Source of the DNA: Clostridia bacterium
GTDB lineage: Bacteria > Bacillota > Clostridia > Christensenellales > Aristaeellaceae
DNA: 64,000 nt
Reading direction: 5' to 3'
NCBI GenBank assembly: GCA_017938695.1
Contig: JAGBBA010000012.1
Location: forward strand, 1 to 64,000
A program made the translations under genes and the position numbers. The notes under the pieces are model-generated. The model was not told the origin of the DNA. It searched no databases and saw nothing but the letters and a program-made list of their open reading frames with translations. Shown in pieces: positions 52,470-60,895 of the stretch. Numbering within the stretch: the stretch's first letter is position 1; each line of letters opens with the position of its first letter.

Positions 52470-53414
52470 TTATTCTGCACTCCCTTCCGCGGGGGTAGCC
52501 GTCACAAAGTACAAAATGCCGCCGATGGCGCGGATCTTGCCGGTGGACAGGGAGTTGATCTTCTTGTGGTTCAGCACCACCGTAGAGGAGCTGCCGCCGT
52601 CCAGGTTGAAGGCTTGCTTCACGCCCAGGTCGAAGCACAGCTGCTGGAACTCCTCCATGGTCAGCCCCGTGGAGCCCTTGTTCTCCGGGCCCTCGGTAGC
52701 CACGATCAGGTAGGACAAGGTATCCATCTGGCACAGGGCGATGCGCTGGGTCTCCTTGTGGGGGGTATATTCCTTGGCCAGGTTCATCTCGGCCTTTTCG
52801 CCGTTGATCACCAGGCCCGGGCCAAAGCTCAGTGCCTGGATCATCTTGCCGGAGAAGGCGTTGATCTCCTCTTCCGTGGGGCTCTGGATAATGTGCAGAT
52901 CGCCCTTGTCGTCGATGATCAGGGTATCGTAGAGCTCGCTGTAATTGGTGCGCAGCACCTGCCCGTTGCGGGCAATAAACCCTTCCTTGCGGTGGGTGAA
53001 GTTATCATCATTGATGGCCACCACTGCCTGCACACGCTTGGACAGCACGTCGCCCCGGGCCGTGGCCTTGGAGGGGTAGGGCTTGGTGAGCTCCGCCCGC
53101 AGCTGGGAGGCATCGGCGATCTGCACCCAGGTCAGCTGGATGGTGGTGTCATAAGCACGGGTATATTCCACCCGCACCGAAATGGAGGGATCCATATAGC
53201 CGCCCTTGTCGGGCAGAAAGGCGTTGGGGTCGGGGGCATAGGGGGTGGCAGCCTGATAATCAATCGGCGCGACCTGCTGGGCTTCTAACGTGACAGGCGC
53301 ATAAACGGGGTAGGCTTCCTCGCCGATGGCCAGGGGCGTTGCAGAGGGAACCAGCAGCCATAAAAGTGCCAGCACCGCTAACACCGCCAGGATTCGGATC
53401 AGGGTCTTGCCCAT
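52470..53414 (-). CDS. phosphodiester glycosidase-domain (NAGPA) protein
   Basis: A 314-residue protein of the N-acetylglucosamine-1-phosphodiester alpha-N-acetylglucosaminidase domain family. An N-terminal signal anchor (6-24) precedes an outer region, then the core with VVAINDDNF, FGPGLVINGE and the diagnostic AFNLDGGSSSTVVLN. Such bacterial proteins act on wall polymers or exopolysaccharides. GAAGGAGGCC lies before the ATG. Operon head, followed 3 nt later by the Lgt-like gene. Confidence 0.9.
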   Translation of the reverse strand: MGKTLIRILAVLAVLALLWLLVPSATPLAIGEEAYPVYAPVTLEAQQVAPIDYQAATPYAPDPNAFLPDKGGYMDPSISVRVEYTRAYDTTIQLTWVQIADASQLRAELTKPYPSKATARGDVLSKRVQAVVAINDDNFTHRKEGFIARNGQVLRTNYSELYDTLIIDDKGDLHIIQSPTEEEINAFSGKMIQALSFGPGLVINGEKAEMNLAKEYTPHKETQRIALCQMDTLSYLIVATEGPENKGSTGLTMEEFQQLCFDLGVKQAFNLDGGSSSTVVLNHKKINSLSTGKIRAIGGILYFVTATPAEGSAE

Positions 53415-53478
53415 GGTAGGCCTCCTTCAGTCAATCATTGCTTTCATCATACGCAATACGCATACCGATACATTGTCC

Positions 53479-53508
53479 ATTATACAACCAATCTATGCCC
53501 TTTGTCAA
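53479..53508 (-). promoter_or_regulatory. sigma-70 promoter of the NAGPA/Lgt-like operon
   Basis: On the minus strand TTGACA (53503-53508), 18-nt spacer, TATAAT (53479-53484). Confidence 0.8.
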
Positions 53509-53531
53509 AGCATAGCGGAAATTGTTCACCC

Positions 53532-53560
53532 TTGACAATACCTTCCATTGCGGCTATCAT
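53532..53560 (+). promoter_or_regulatory. sigma-70 promoter of the DUF3737 gene
   Basis: TTGACA (53532-53537), 17-nt spacer, TATCAT (53555-53560). It is divergent from the NAGPA promoter, 23 bp apart. Confidence 0.8.
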
Positions 53561-53594
53561 CATCTTGTATGATCAACAAGGAGGATTACCCAAG

Positions 53595-54455
53595 ATGACC
53601 ATCATTTCCGGACAGACGCTGGATCAGGAGCGCGCCCTCTACGGCCTGCACGACGCCACCGTCCAGTCCTGCCGTTTCGAAGGCCCTGCCGACGGCGAAT
53701 CCGCCCTGAAGGAGTGCGGCGGCCTGACCATCGACAACTGCGATTTTCTGCTGCGCTATCCCCTGTGGCATGTGGATGACTCCACCCTCACCAACTGCCG
53801 CATGACGGAAACCTGCCGCGCCGCCCTGTGGTATGACAACCGCATCACCATCAAAAACAGCGATATGGGCGGCATCAAGGCCCTGCGCGAGTGCCGCCAT
53901 GTGAAGATCGAGCACTCCACCGCCCTGTCCACCGAGTTCGGCTGGTTCTGCGAGGACATCACCGCCGATGATTTTGAGCTCACCAGCGAATACCCCTTCA
54001 TGCACACCAGCGGCATGAACCTGACCAACTTCCGCCTCAAGGGCAAGTATTCCTTCCAGTATGTGAAGGACGTGGTCATCCGGGACTCTTATCTGGATAC
54101 CAAGGACGCCTTCTGGCATGCGGAAAACGTGACCGTATACGACAGCGTGATCAAGGGCGAATACCTGGCCTGGTATTCCAAGAACCTGCGCCTGGTGAAC
54201 TGCAAGATCATCGGCACCCAGCCCCTGTGCTACTGCGAGAACCTGGTGCTGGAAAACTGCGAGATGGAAGGCGCGGATTTCGCCTTTGAAAACTGCACCG
54301 TGAACGCCGACGTGAAGGGCCACATCATCAGCGTGAAGAACCCCACCCACGGCTGCATCAAGGCCGACAGCATCGGCGAGATCATCTGGGACGAGCATCA
54401 GCGGCCCGGGGCCGATTGCCAGATCATCTCCGGCGGCGTGGCCTTCGAAAAGTAA
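53595..54455 (+). CDS. DUF3737 right-handed beta-helix protein
   Basis: A 286-residue protein with repeated short strand motifs (for example LTIDNCDFLLRYPLWHVDDS, RITIKNSDMGGIKALRECRH) typical of a parallel beta-helix. DUF3737 members are widespread in gut Firmicutes and uncharacterised. No signal peptide, so likely cytoplasmic. The start at 53595 follows AAGGAGG. Monocistronic. Confidence 0.85.
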   Translation: MTIISGQTLDQERALYGLHDATVQSCRFEGPADGESALKECGGLTIDNCDFLLRYPLWHVDDSTLTNCRMTETCRAALWYDNRITIKNSDMGGIKALRECRHVKIEHSTALSTEFGWFCEDITADDFELTSEYPFMHTSGMNLTNFRLKGKYSFQYVKDVVIRDSYLDTKDAFWHAENVTVYDSVIKGEYLAWYSKNLRLVNCKIIGTQPLCYCENLVLENCEMEGADFAFENCTVNADVKGHIISVKNPTHGCIKADSIGEIIWDEHQRPGADCQIISGGVAFEK

Positions 54456-54473
54456 TTTCATCCAAATAAACGG

Positions 54474-54502
54474 CGCAGCCTGTGAAAAGGCTGCGTTTTT
54501 TC
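54474..54502 (+). terminator. terminator of the DUF3737 gene
   Basis: CGCAGCC and GGCTGCG with an 8-nt loop, followed by TTTTTTCTTTTTT. Confidence 0.9.
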
Positions 54503-54623
54503 TTTTTTCCGCAAAAATTCGCAGAAAATACATCTTCTTGTGAACATTTCCGGTAGCTGTTCCGTCTAATTAGGTGTACAATCGTTTCATATTCATCGCC
54601 TGTGAAAGAAAGGAGGTACGGCC

Positions 54624-56129
54624 ATGCGCAAAAAGCTTTGTATGCTGTTTGCCGCGCTGTGGCTGTGCCTCTTTGCCTCTGCCGCCGCAGCGGAGGACTC
54701 TGTGAACCGTGCGCTGCTGGTGGGCTGCGACCGCTTTGTGACCCAGGAGAACACCCCCCCCTCCTCTGAAAACAACGTGACCCAGATGGCCGAGGCCCTT
54801 TCCGGCGGCGGCATGAACCTGGAAATGCTCATCACCCGGAAAAACGACGTGACCAGCCCCGGCGAACTGGAAGAGCTGATCCAGGCCGCCTTTGCCGATG
54901 CGGACAGCGACGACGTGAGCTATTTCTACATCAGCACCCACGGCCTGTGGGAGCCCGGCCAGCCGAACAGCGACATGACGCTTTTGCTCTCCGATGGCCG
55001 CAGCGAGCAAGGCGTCACCGCCAGCATGCTCCGGCAGATGTTCGACCGGGTGCCGGGCACCAAGGTGCTGATCATCGACGCCTGCCATGCCGGTGCCATG
55101 ATCGGCAAGGGCGTGGCGGATTCCTTCGAGAATGTATTCCAGGGCAGCGAGTACAAGGTGATCTGCTCCTCCGGCGGTGCGGAAGAAAGCTGGTTCTGGT
55201 CCGGCATGGAAGACGGCGAGGCCATGGTGGGCGCGGGGTACTTCTCCGGTGCGGTGGTGCGCGGCCTGTCCGTGAAGGGCAGCTACGGTGCCGATGCCAA
55301 CCGGGACGGCCTCATCACCCTGACGGAGCTGAAGCGCTACCTCCACGACCATCACGGTGCCTCCACCGTTCACACCTACCCGGAGGAAGACGACTTTGCC
55401 GTGATGACCTACGACGCCGACAGCTATACCGGCCGCCGCAGGGACAGCTTTATCGAAGGCGTGAGCTTCGACGGCGATGTGCTCACCCTGGACGACCCCA
55501 CCGTGGATTTCTCCTTCACCGTGCAAAAGCCGGTGCAGGTGGCGTATCAATTGATCTACCAGCGCGACGGCCGCTGGGACTTCGACCACGGCCAGCTGGT
55601 TTACGACGATACCGAACGCTACGGTGCCTACGGCGACACCCGGGGCATCCTTTCCCCCGGCATGAAGGAGCGCACCGTGACCCTCGACCTGGCGGATGCA
55701 GGCAGCTACGGCTATGCGCTATTGCAGCTCATCACCCAAACGGACGGCGTGCCGGCACTGGTGTCCTCCCGGGTGCTGTGCGTGCCCCCGTCCTCCGGCG
55801 ACCCCCAACTGGCCATCCGCCCCCAGGAGAGCTTCTGCCCCAGCCAGCATGAGGAACTGGGCATCGTGGTGGAGCACCTCTTCCCCTGCGAGCTGACCGT
55901 GACCATCAAGGATCAAAACGGCAAAACCGTGCGCCGCCTGGCCTCGCGCCAACCCACCCGGCCCCAGCAGCTGCTGCCCCGGGGCGCCACCTTCTGCTGG
56001 GACGGCCGCCGCAACAACGGCGACATGGCAGAGCCCGGCGCGTATTCCATCCATGTGAAGGCTTACGTGGGCGAGGAAACCTACGAAGCCGTATACGAAA
56101 ACATCATTTTATTGGAACCGGTGGGATGA
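54624..56129 (+). CDS. secreted caspase-like (peptidase C14) protein with EF-hand loop and FlgD-like domain
   Basis: 501 residues. Signal peptide (1-23, ending ASAAAAE). The caspase-like domain (about 27-245) has the catalytic dyad: H106 in FYISTHGLW and C154 in LIIDACHAGAM, with GCDRF on the first strand. A perfect EF-hand/dockerin-like calcium loop lies at 224-235 (DANRDGLITLTE). A middle beta domain (about 290-390) follows, and the C-terminus (about 405-500) fits the FlgD Ig-like domain: TVTIKDQNGKTVRRLASRQP, then FCWDGRRNNGDMAEPGAYS. The combination points to a calcium-dependent extracellular protease. GGAGGT precedes the ATG. The substrate is unknown. Confidence 0.8.
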   Translation: MRKKLCMLFAALWLCLFASAAAAEDSVNRALLVGCDRFVTQENTPPSSENNVTQMAEALSGGGMNLEMLITRKNDVTSPGELEELIQAAFADADSDDVSYFYISTHGLWEPGQPNSDMTLLLSDGRSEQGVTASMLRQMFDRVPGTKVLIIDACHAGAMIGKGVADSFENVFQGSEYKVICSSGGAEESWFWSGMEDGEAMVGAGYFSGAVVRGLSVKGSYGADANRDGLITLTELKRYLHDHHGASTVHTYPEEDDFAVMTYDADSYTGRRRDSFIEGVSFDGDVLTLDDPTVDFSFTVQKPVQVAYQLIYQRDGRWDFDHGQLVYDDTERYGAYGDTRGILSPGMKERTVTLDLADAGSYGYALLQLITQTDGVPALVSSRVLCVPPSSGDPQLAIRPQESFCPSQHEELGIVVEHLFPCELTVTIKDQNGKTVRRLASRQPTRPQQLLPRGATFCWDGRRNNGDMAEPGAYSIHVKAYVGEETYEAVYENIILLEPVG

Positions 56130-56181
56130 ATTTCCTGCCGGTTTCGCGTTGTATGATCAGAACACCAAGGAGGTCGTCCCC

Positions 56182-57324
56182 ATGAAGAAGCTGCTGATCC
56201 TGCTGTTATGCCTGCTGCCCCTGTTTGCCCAGGCGGAAAGCCTTCCCACGCTGGAAAGCGAAGTCCCCCTGCAGTTTGCCTATGCCCCCACCCAGCTGGA
56301 GGAGGTCGTGCTGCTCCCCGGGGACATCCCCCTGCTGTACTACACCAACGGGGAGGCCGCCCGCACCCGGGATTGCCTGGCCGCCGTCGCACCCAACGGC
56401 GACGTGCTGTGGCAGCTGATCCTCGATCCCCGGCAGGCCACCGGCAATGAGCGGCACCTGCTGATGGTGAACCAAACGGACGTTACCCTTCAGCAGTACG
56501 ACCTGACCCAGGGCACTTGTTCCTCCGCCCTGGTTGGCTTTGACGGGCAGCTGATTTCCTCTTCCGTCAGCGAAGCCAGCGAACGCCCGGCCTGCTACAA
56601 CCAGGGGGATTTCCAGGTGCTGTGCTGGTTTGGCGATTACACCCAGATGCAGACCCCCACGGTGATCACCCACCTGCCCTCCGGCCAGCGCACCGAAACC
56701 ACCCTGCCCGGGCAGGGCTCCTTCCACGCCTTTGGCGACTGGCTGATGTACATCACCTATGATGAGCCCGGCGGCCGCTACTGGCTGTTTGATCAGCAGG
56801 GGCAGACGCTGGTGGACAACGCCCCTGCGCCCTTTGGCTGCGACCGGCCCATCGTCGGCTTTTCCGCTCAGGACGAAAACGGCCTGAACCTCTTTGTGTG
56901 GTGCAACAGTCCCGGCCAGAATGGGTGCGCACTTGTGTGGGCGAACAACCCTGACCAGGATGGCCGCATCTATACCGTCTTTCCCGTGGACGCTCAGGGC
57001 AGCATCCTTCCGGCCTTCACCGGCTTCGGCCTGGGCCGCATCGAATGCGAGGATTTCCTCACCGACTACGCTAAGAGCCTCAGCCAGCCCGTGGCCCTGG
57101 GGGATGGCTTCATGCTGCTGGCCCTGCACCCCTGGCAGTGGGGGCAGCCCGGCACCACCGACCTGTACTACCTGGACCGCGCCGGGAAGCTGACCCTGCT
57201 GGACACCTTCACCCAGGAGGATGAGGTGTTCCTTCTCCCCGGGCTGGACGGCGACCACTGCCGCCTAATGTGCCGCAGCGGGAATGGCCAGCTTCTTCTA
57301 CGGACATATGTTGCAAATCGATAA
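56182..57324 (+). CDS. secreted protein of unknown function, possible beta-propeller
   Basis: A 380-residue protein from the ATG of MKKLLILLLC, preceded by AAGGAGG. The signal peptide ends around AQA-E (18-19). The mature part shows repeated hydrophobic strands with Asp/Gly turns (ATRTRDC.., DQQGQTLVDNAP, RIYTVFPVDAQGSILPAF, DLYYLDRAGKLTLLD), consistent with a propeller. No catalytic motif. It is 52 nt after the caspase-like gene and probably cotranscribed, so the two may form an extracellular pair (inhibitor, substrate or adaptor); that is inference. Confidence 0.65.
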   Translation: MKKLLILLLCLLPLFAQAESLPTLESEVPLQFAYAPTQLEEVVLLPGDIPLLYYTNGEAARTRDCLAAVAPNGDVLWQLILDPRQATGNERHLLMVNQTDVTLQQYDLTQGTCSSALVGFDGQLISSSVSEASERPACYNQGDFQVLCWFGDYTQMQTPTVITHLPSGQRTETTLPGQGSFHAFGDWLMYITYDEPGGRYWLFDQQGQTLVDNAPAPFGCDRPIVGFSAQDENGLNLFVWCNSPGQNGCALVWANNPDQDGRIYTVFPVDAQGSILPAFTGFGLGRIECEDFLTDYAKSLSQPVALGDGFMLLALHPWQWGQPGTTDLYYLDRAGKLTLLDTFTQEDEVFLLPGLDGDHCRLMCRSGNGQLLLRTYVANR

Positions 57325-57415
57325 CGTTTCCGCGTCGGATTTCCGCACAGGGGCCGGCGCGTTTTTCATTTGCCGCGAAAATTGCGAAAACTTGCGTTGT
57401 TAAGCTGTTTGCTTC

Positions 57416-57444
57416 TTGACATTGTTGGGTCTGGGCTTTATACT
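57416..57444 (+). promoter_or_regulatory. sigma-70 promoter of the AraC-type gene at 57483
   Basis: TTGACA (57416-57421), 17-nt spacer, TATACT (57439-57444). Confidence 0.85.
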
Positions 57445-57482
57445 GGACATAATGGAAAATGTATCTTTTGGGAGGGAGAAAC

Positions 57483-58382
57483 ATGGAGTCCTATCTGTTC
57501 GCAGGCGTTGAAGCCGCGGCTGACACCCTGGTGGTGGAAGGTTGGCACAAGCCCGGCAGCCTGACCCGTTCCAGCGGCGCATGGATCCATGCCGCCGGCA
57601 GCGCGATGCTGGAGGCGGGCGAATATACCATCAAGCCCCACGACCAGTGGATCTGGCTGGCTGTGGGCGACGGCGAAATGAAGCTCACCTGGGACGGCAC
57701 CGAGCTTCAGCTGAAAACGGAGCAGACCTGCTTCCTGCCCGTAGGCGACAAGCCCTGTACCCTGCGCGTGGACTCCCAGGCCCGCTGCCTGTGGATCGCC
57801 CTGGAGGGCCCCCTGGCTCCCATGGTGGTGCGCAAGATGGGTGCGCTTTTGCACATGCCCCTCAAGCAGGGCGCGCTGCCCAGCCAGATGTACCTGGCCA
57901 AGCAGATCGTGCAGGTGATGGTGCGCCATTCCGGCACTGGCGACGCCACTTATCAGCTCCAGCACCTGATGTACGGCATGCTGGCCAGCCACTGGGGCCA
58001 GCCCGTGGCCATGGACGCGATGCTCTCTCACGAGATCGCCAAGGTGGTGGATACCCTCCGCGCCAATAAATATAAGGATAACTTCTCCCTGGCAGAGATG
58101 GCCGCCATCTCCCGTATGCCCATGGAGACCTTCCGCAAGCGTTTCGTCAGCGAAGTGGGCATGCCGCCCCTCTCCTATGTGCTGCACTGCAAAATGGAGC
58201 GCGCCAAGGAGCTCCTGCGCGAGCAGGACTACACCGTCCGTCAAGCCGGTGTGGAAGTGGGCATGCAGGACCCCTACCACTTCTCCAAGCAGTTCAAGAA
58301 CATCGTGGGCATCAGCCCCTCGGCCTTTATGAAACAGGCCGCCAAGCCCGATGCCACCATTCGCAAGAATGTGAAGAAGTAA
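57483..58382 (+). CDS. AraC-family transcriptional regulator
   Basis: 299 residues. The N-terminal part is a cupin-like sensor that lacks an obvious metal site; the C-terminal double helix-turn-helix (about 200-295) is clear in FSLAEMAAISRMPMETFRKR, FVSEVGMPPLSYVLH, and AGVEVGMQDPYHFSKQFKNI with VGISPSAFMK. The start follows GGGAGGGAG. It has its own promoter and a perfect terminator; no sugar gene lies beside it and the neighbouring genes give no clear target. Confidence 0.9.
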   Translation: MESYLFAGVEAAADTLVVEGWHKPGSLTRSSGAWIHAAGSAMLEAGEYTIKPHDQWIWLAVGDGEMKLTWDGTELQLKTEQTCFLPVGDKPCTLRVDSQARCLWIALEGPLAPMVVRKMGALLHMPLKQGALPSQMYLAKQIVQVMVRHSGTGDATYQLQHLMYGMLASHWGQPVAMDAMLSHEIAKVVDTLRANKYKDNFSLAEMAAISRMPMETFRKRFVSEVGMPPLSYVLHCKMERAKELLREQDYTVRQAGVEVGMQDPYHFSKQFKNIVGISPSAFMKQAAKPDATIRKNVKK

Positions 58383-58395
58383 TTCGATATGAATG

Positions 58396-58428
58396 CGGCC
58401 CCTCTGCATGGCTAATGCAGAGGGGCCG
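58396..58428. terminator. bidirectional terminator after the AraC gene
   Basis: CGGCCCCTCTGCAT and ATGCAGAGGGGCCG form a perfect 14-bp stem with loop GGCTA between convergent genes. The T-tract on the + strand is only TTTGC. Confidence 0.75.
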
Positions 58429-58438
58429 TTTGCATGGG

Positions 58439-59263
58439 TCAGTCTTTCAAACAGTCGATCATGATTGCCTGCTGCACTTCCAGCAGGTGTTTTTTGAATT
58501 CATATCCCACAAAGAATTCGGATTCGATCGCATCCTCCGATACCTCTTCGCCCCTGTAAAACGGCGGGCACGGATTCAGCACTGCCCCTTCGTTGGCCTG
58601 GAGCATCGCTGCTTTCGTTACCTGGCAGCTGCGGAATGCCGGTAGGTCTGCCGCCGAAACCGGATCGGTGCAGATGATATCCTTGCCGCGCACTGCCTGG
58701 TAAATATCGTGATGAACCCTCAGCCCCTCTATCTCATACCCTTCACCGCAGCATTGTTCCAGGCTGAGCCCCAGCGCATCGGCTGCCTCCTTCCATGCCA
58801 GGCCGATGTTGCCGCGCTTCCCCACAAACAGGTATTGATCCTGCCGGAAATCCTTTCTCATTTTGGAAAGGGCGTACAGATCGGACAGCACTTCGCACGG
58901 ATGATTCACATCGGTCATGGCATTGATCACAGGAACGCGCATGTATTCTGCCATGGTTCTGATCAATTGGATATTTTTATGCCGGACGATCACCATGTCC
59001 GCCCAGTTGTTCAGATAGCCGCATACATCCTTGATGGCTTCTTTCTTATCCAGCGTTTCGCTGGGAAACAAAACCGGCTGTCCGCCCAGCAAATAGATGC
59101 CCTTTTCAAAGGTCACCCTCGTCCGGATGCTGGAAGCAGGAAAGAACAGCACAACCGTCTTTCCTTTCAGTGCCTCTGCATATTTCCCTTCGCAGATCTC
59201 ATCCGTCAAATCAAATATATTCTGAACACGGGCCACATCGGGCATTGTGATCATATGCTTCAT
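58439..59263 (-). CDS. divergent carbamoyltransferase (OTC/ATC superfamily)
   Basis: 274 residues. The start (MKHMITMPDV) is 9 nt after AAGGAG. The carbamoyl-phosphate loop is present as SSIRTRVTFE, corresponding to the STRTR of ornithine and aspartate transcarbamylases, and HPCEVLSDLY matches HPxQ with Glu instead of Gln. The C-terminal motif is NPCPPFYRGEEVS where OTC has HCLPxxR, and the ornithine SMG loop is absent. The enzyme therefore belongs to an uncharacterised branch with unknown second substrate. The gene is AT-richer than its neighbours and stands alone, so it may be acquired. Confidence 0.8.
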   Translation of the reverse strand: MKHMITMPDVARVQNIFDLTDEICEGKYAEALKGKTVVLFFPASSIRTRVTFEKGIYLLGGQPVLFPSETLDKKEAIKDVCGYLNNWADMVIVRHKNIQLIRTMAEYMRVPVINAMTDVNHPCEVLSDLYALSKMRKDFRQDQYLFVGKRGNIGLAWKEAADALGLSLEQCCGEGYEIEGLRVHHDIYQAVRGKDIICTDPVSAADLPAFRSCQVTKAAMLQANEGAVLNPCPPFYRGEEVSEDAIESEFFVGYEFKKHLLEVQQAIMIDCLKD

Positions 59264-59399
59264 GCCAACCATCTCCTTCGCCAGATAGATTCATTGAATC
59301 ATTCTGCTTTTCCTGCAAAACTTCACATTTCTTCATGCTTCATTCATATCCAGTACATTTTCCCATGGCATTCTATGGGTGTACCAAGGAGGAACCCCT

Positions 59400-59546
59400 A
59401 TGAACAAGCTTTTCGATGCAGCCGTCGTCGCTGCCCTGCTGATGGCCAGCATCCCTGATCTTCCCCAGCCCGCACTGCCCTTTGATCCCCCGGCCCAGGT
59501 GGTTGAAGCCCCAGCCAGCGATGCCCACGGCGACCGCCCGTGTTGA
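59400..59546 (+). CDS. 48-codon small ORF, Ala/Pro-rich, with signal-like start
   Basis: The ATG at 59400 lies 7-8 nt after AAGGAGGAA. The peptide begins MNKLFDAAVVAALLMASIPD, continues through PPAQVVEAPASDAHGDR and ends in Cys. The first 18 residues are a weak signal/anchor and the rest is Pro-rich. A T-rich terminator (59643-59675) follows about 100 nt later; the stretch between is non-coding by eye. The strong RBS and terminator suggest it is real. No family recognised. Confidence 0.5.
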   Translation: MNKLFDAAVVAALLMASIPDLPQPALPFDPPAQVVEAPASDAHGDRPC

Positions 59547-59642
59547 TATATACCCTGCCCTATGGCGGAAGCAGGTCATTTATCCGCCGGAGCTGCGCGC
59601 GGTCACAGCGCAGGCCCTGGCGTTCCGCCCCCCTTCCCTCCT

Positions 59643-59675
59643 AAGCACAGCCCGCTTATGGGCTGTGCTTTTTTG
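59643..59675 (+). terminator. intrinsic terminator after the small ORF
   Basis: AAGCACAGCCC and GGGCTGTGCTT form an 11-bp stem with a 6-nt loop, followed by TTTTG. Confidence 0.85.
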
Positions 59676-59704
59676 TTGCAATTCCGCCGGAAATGGCGTA
59701 TCAT
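59676..59704 (+). promoter_or_regulatory. promoter of the serine hydrolase gene
   Basis: TTGCAA (59676-59681), 17-nt spacer, TATCAT (59699-59704), directly behind the preceding terminator. Confidence 0.65.
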
Positions 59705-59728
59705 AAGCGTACACAAGGAGGCATCGTT

Positions 59729-60895
59729 ATGAATCTTGAAAAGCGCGTCCAGGCCTGCCTGGAGCAGGCTGTTGCCAACCATGAATGCGCCGGTATTTCC
59801 GTGCTGGTGCGTAAGAATGGCCAGGAGGTTTTCTTCACTGCCGCCGGTCATGCCGATGTGGCCACCGCCACGCCCGTGGCCCGCGACCATATCTTCCGCC
59901 TGTACAGCCAGTCGAAGCCCATCACCGCTGCCGCCGCCATGATCCTGATGGAGCGCGGCGTCATCGACCTGATGGACCCGGTGGAGAAGTTCCTCCCTGG
60001 CTTTGCCAACCCCAAGGTGTACACCCCCGACGGCCTGGTGCCCGCCCAGCGCAGCGTCCGCGTGATGGATCTGCTGGGCATGACCGCCGGTCTTGCCTAC
60101 CCGGATGCTGACCCCGTGGGCCAGTATGCCGCCAGCGTGTTTATCGAGGATCATCAGCTGATCCAGCAGGGCGGCGGCATGAGCACCGTGGAATTCTGCA
60201 ACCGTCTGGGCCAGCAGCCCCTGACCTTCCCCCCCGGCACCCACTGGCGGTATTCCACCTGCGCGGATATCCTGGGCGCAGTGATCGAGGTGGCTTCCGG
60301 CAAGCCCTTTGAGGACTTCCTGCAGGATGAGCTGTTTGATCCCCTGGGCATGAAGGACACCGCCTTCTGGGTGCCCGAGGACAAGCGCGACCGCTTCGTC
60401 ACCTGCTACAAGCGCATTCCCGGCGGCCTGGAGCCCTTCAGCCAGCTGCACCTGGCCGTGGGCGATTACACCCGCAAGCCTGCCTTTGCCTCCGGCGGCG
60501 CAGGCCTGGTCTCCACCCTGGATGATTACGCCGCCTTTGCCCAGATGCTGCTCAACCTGGGCGAGTACAACGGCCAGCGCATCCTGGCCCCCGAAACCGT
60601 CCGCTACATGACCCAGGCCCAGCTCACCCCCGGCCCCCGGGCCGACCTGTGGGACAGCCTGGAGGGTTACAGCTACGGCAAGCTGATGCGCATCTGCACC
60701 GATCCCGGCCAATGGGTGGGCCCCACCCGTCTGGGCGAGTACGGCTGGGACGGCTGGCTGGGCAGCTACTTCGCCAATTTCCCCGCCGAACAGCTGACCA
60801 TCCTCTCCATGCAAAACACCACCGACACCGGCACCTCCACCGTCGTGCGCAAAGTCCGCAACCTGGTGCTGGCCGCTCAAGGGCTCTGCCCTTGA
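59729..60895 (+). CDS. class C beta-lactamase-type serine hydrolase
   Basis: A 388-residue penicillin-binding-protein-like hydrolase/esterase. The SXXK motif is SQSK (S60 nucleophile, K63), the YXN-like motif is RYSTCADILG and a GHTG/KTG-type turn lies near WDGWLGS. The family includes esterases (EstB), D-aminopeptidases and beta-lactamases; with no signal peptide, a cytoplasmic esterase or peptidase is more likely than antibiotic hydrolysis. GGAGGCATCGTT lies before the ATG. The stop codon TGA falls inside the first hairpin of the repeat array that follows, so the last residues (AAQGLCP) are encoded by repeat DNA. Confidence 0.88.
   Translation: MNLEKRVQACLEQAVANHECAGISVLVRKNGQEVFFTAAGHADVATATPVARDHIFRLYSQSKPITAAAAMILMERGVIDLMDPVEKFLPGFANPKVYTPDGLVPAQRSVRVMDLLGMTAGLAYPDADPVGQYAASVFIEDHQLIQQGGGMSTVEFCNRLGQQPLTFPPGTHWRYSTCADILGAVIEVASGKPFEDFLQDELFDPLGMKDTAFWVPEDKRDRFVTCYKRIPGGLEPFSQLHLAVGDYTRKPAFASGGAGLVSTLDDYAAFAQMLLNLGEYNGQRILAPETVRYMTQAQLTPGPRADLWDSLEGYSYGKLMRICTDPGQWVGPTRLGEYGWDGWLGSYFANFPAEQLTILSMQNTTDTGTSTVVRKVRNLVLAAQGLCP

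Noticed and set aside
59482-59706. Overlapping + strand frame continuing past the small ORF as a possible frameshifted longer gene
   Set aside because: It runs through the terminator hairpin, and neither alternative frame gives a recognisable sequence.
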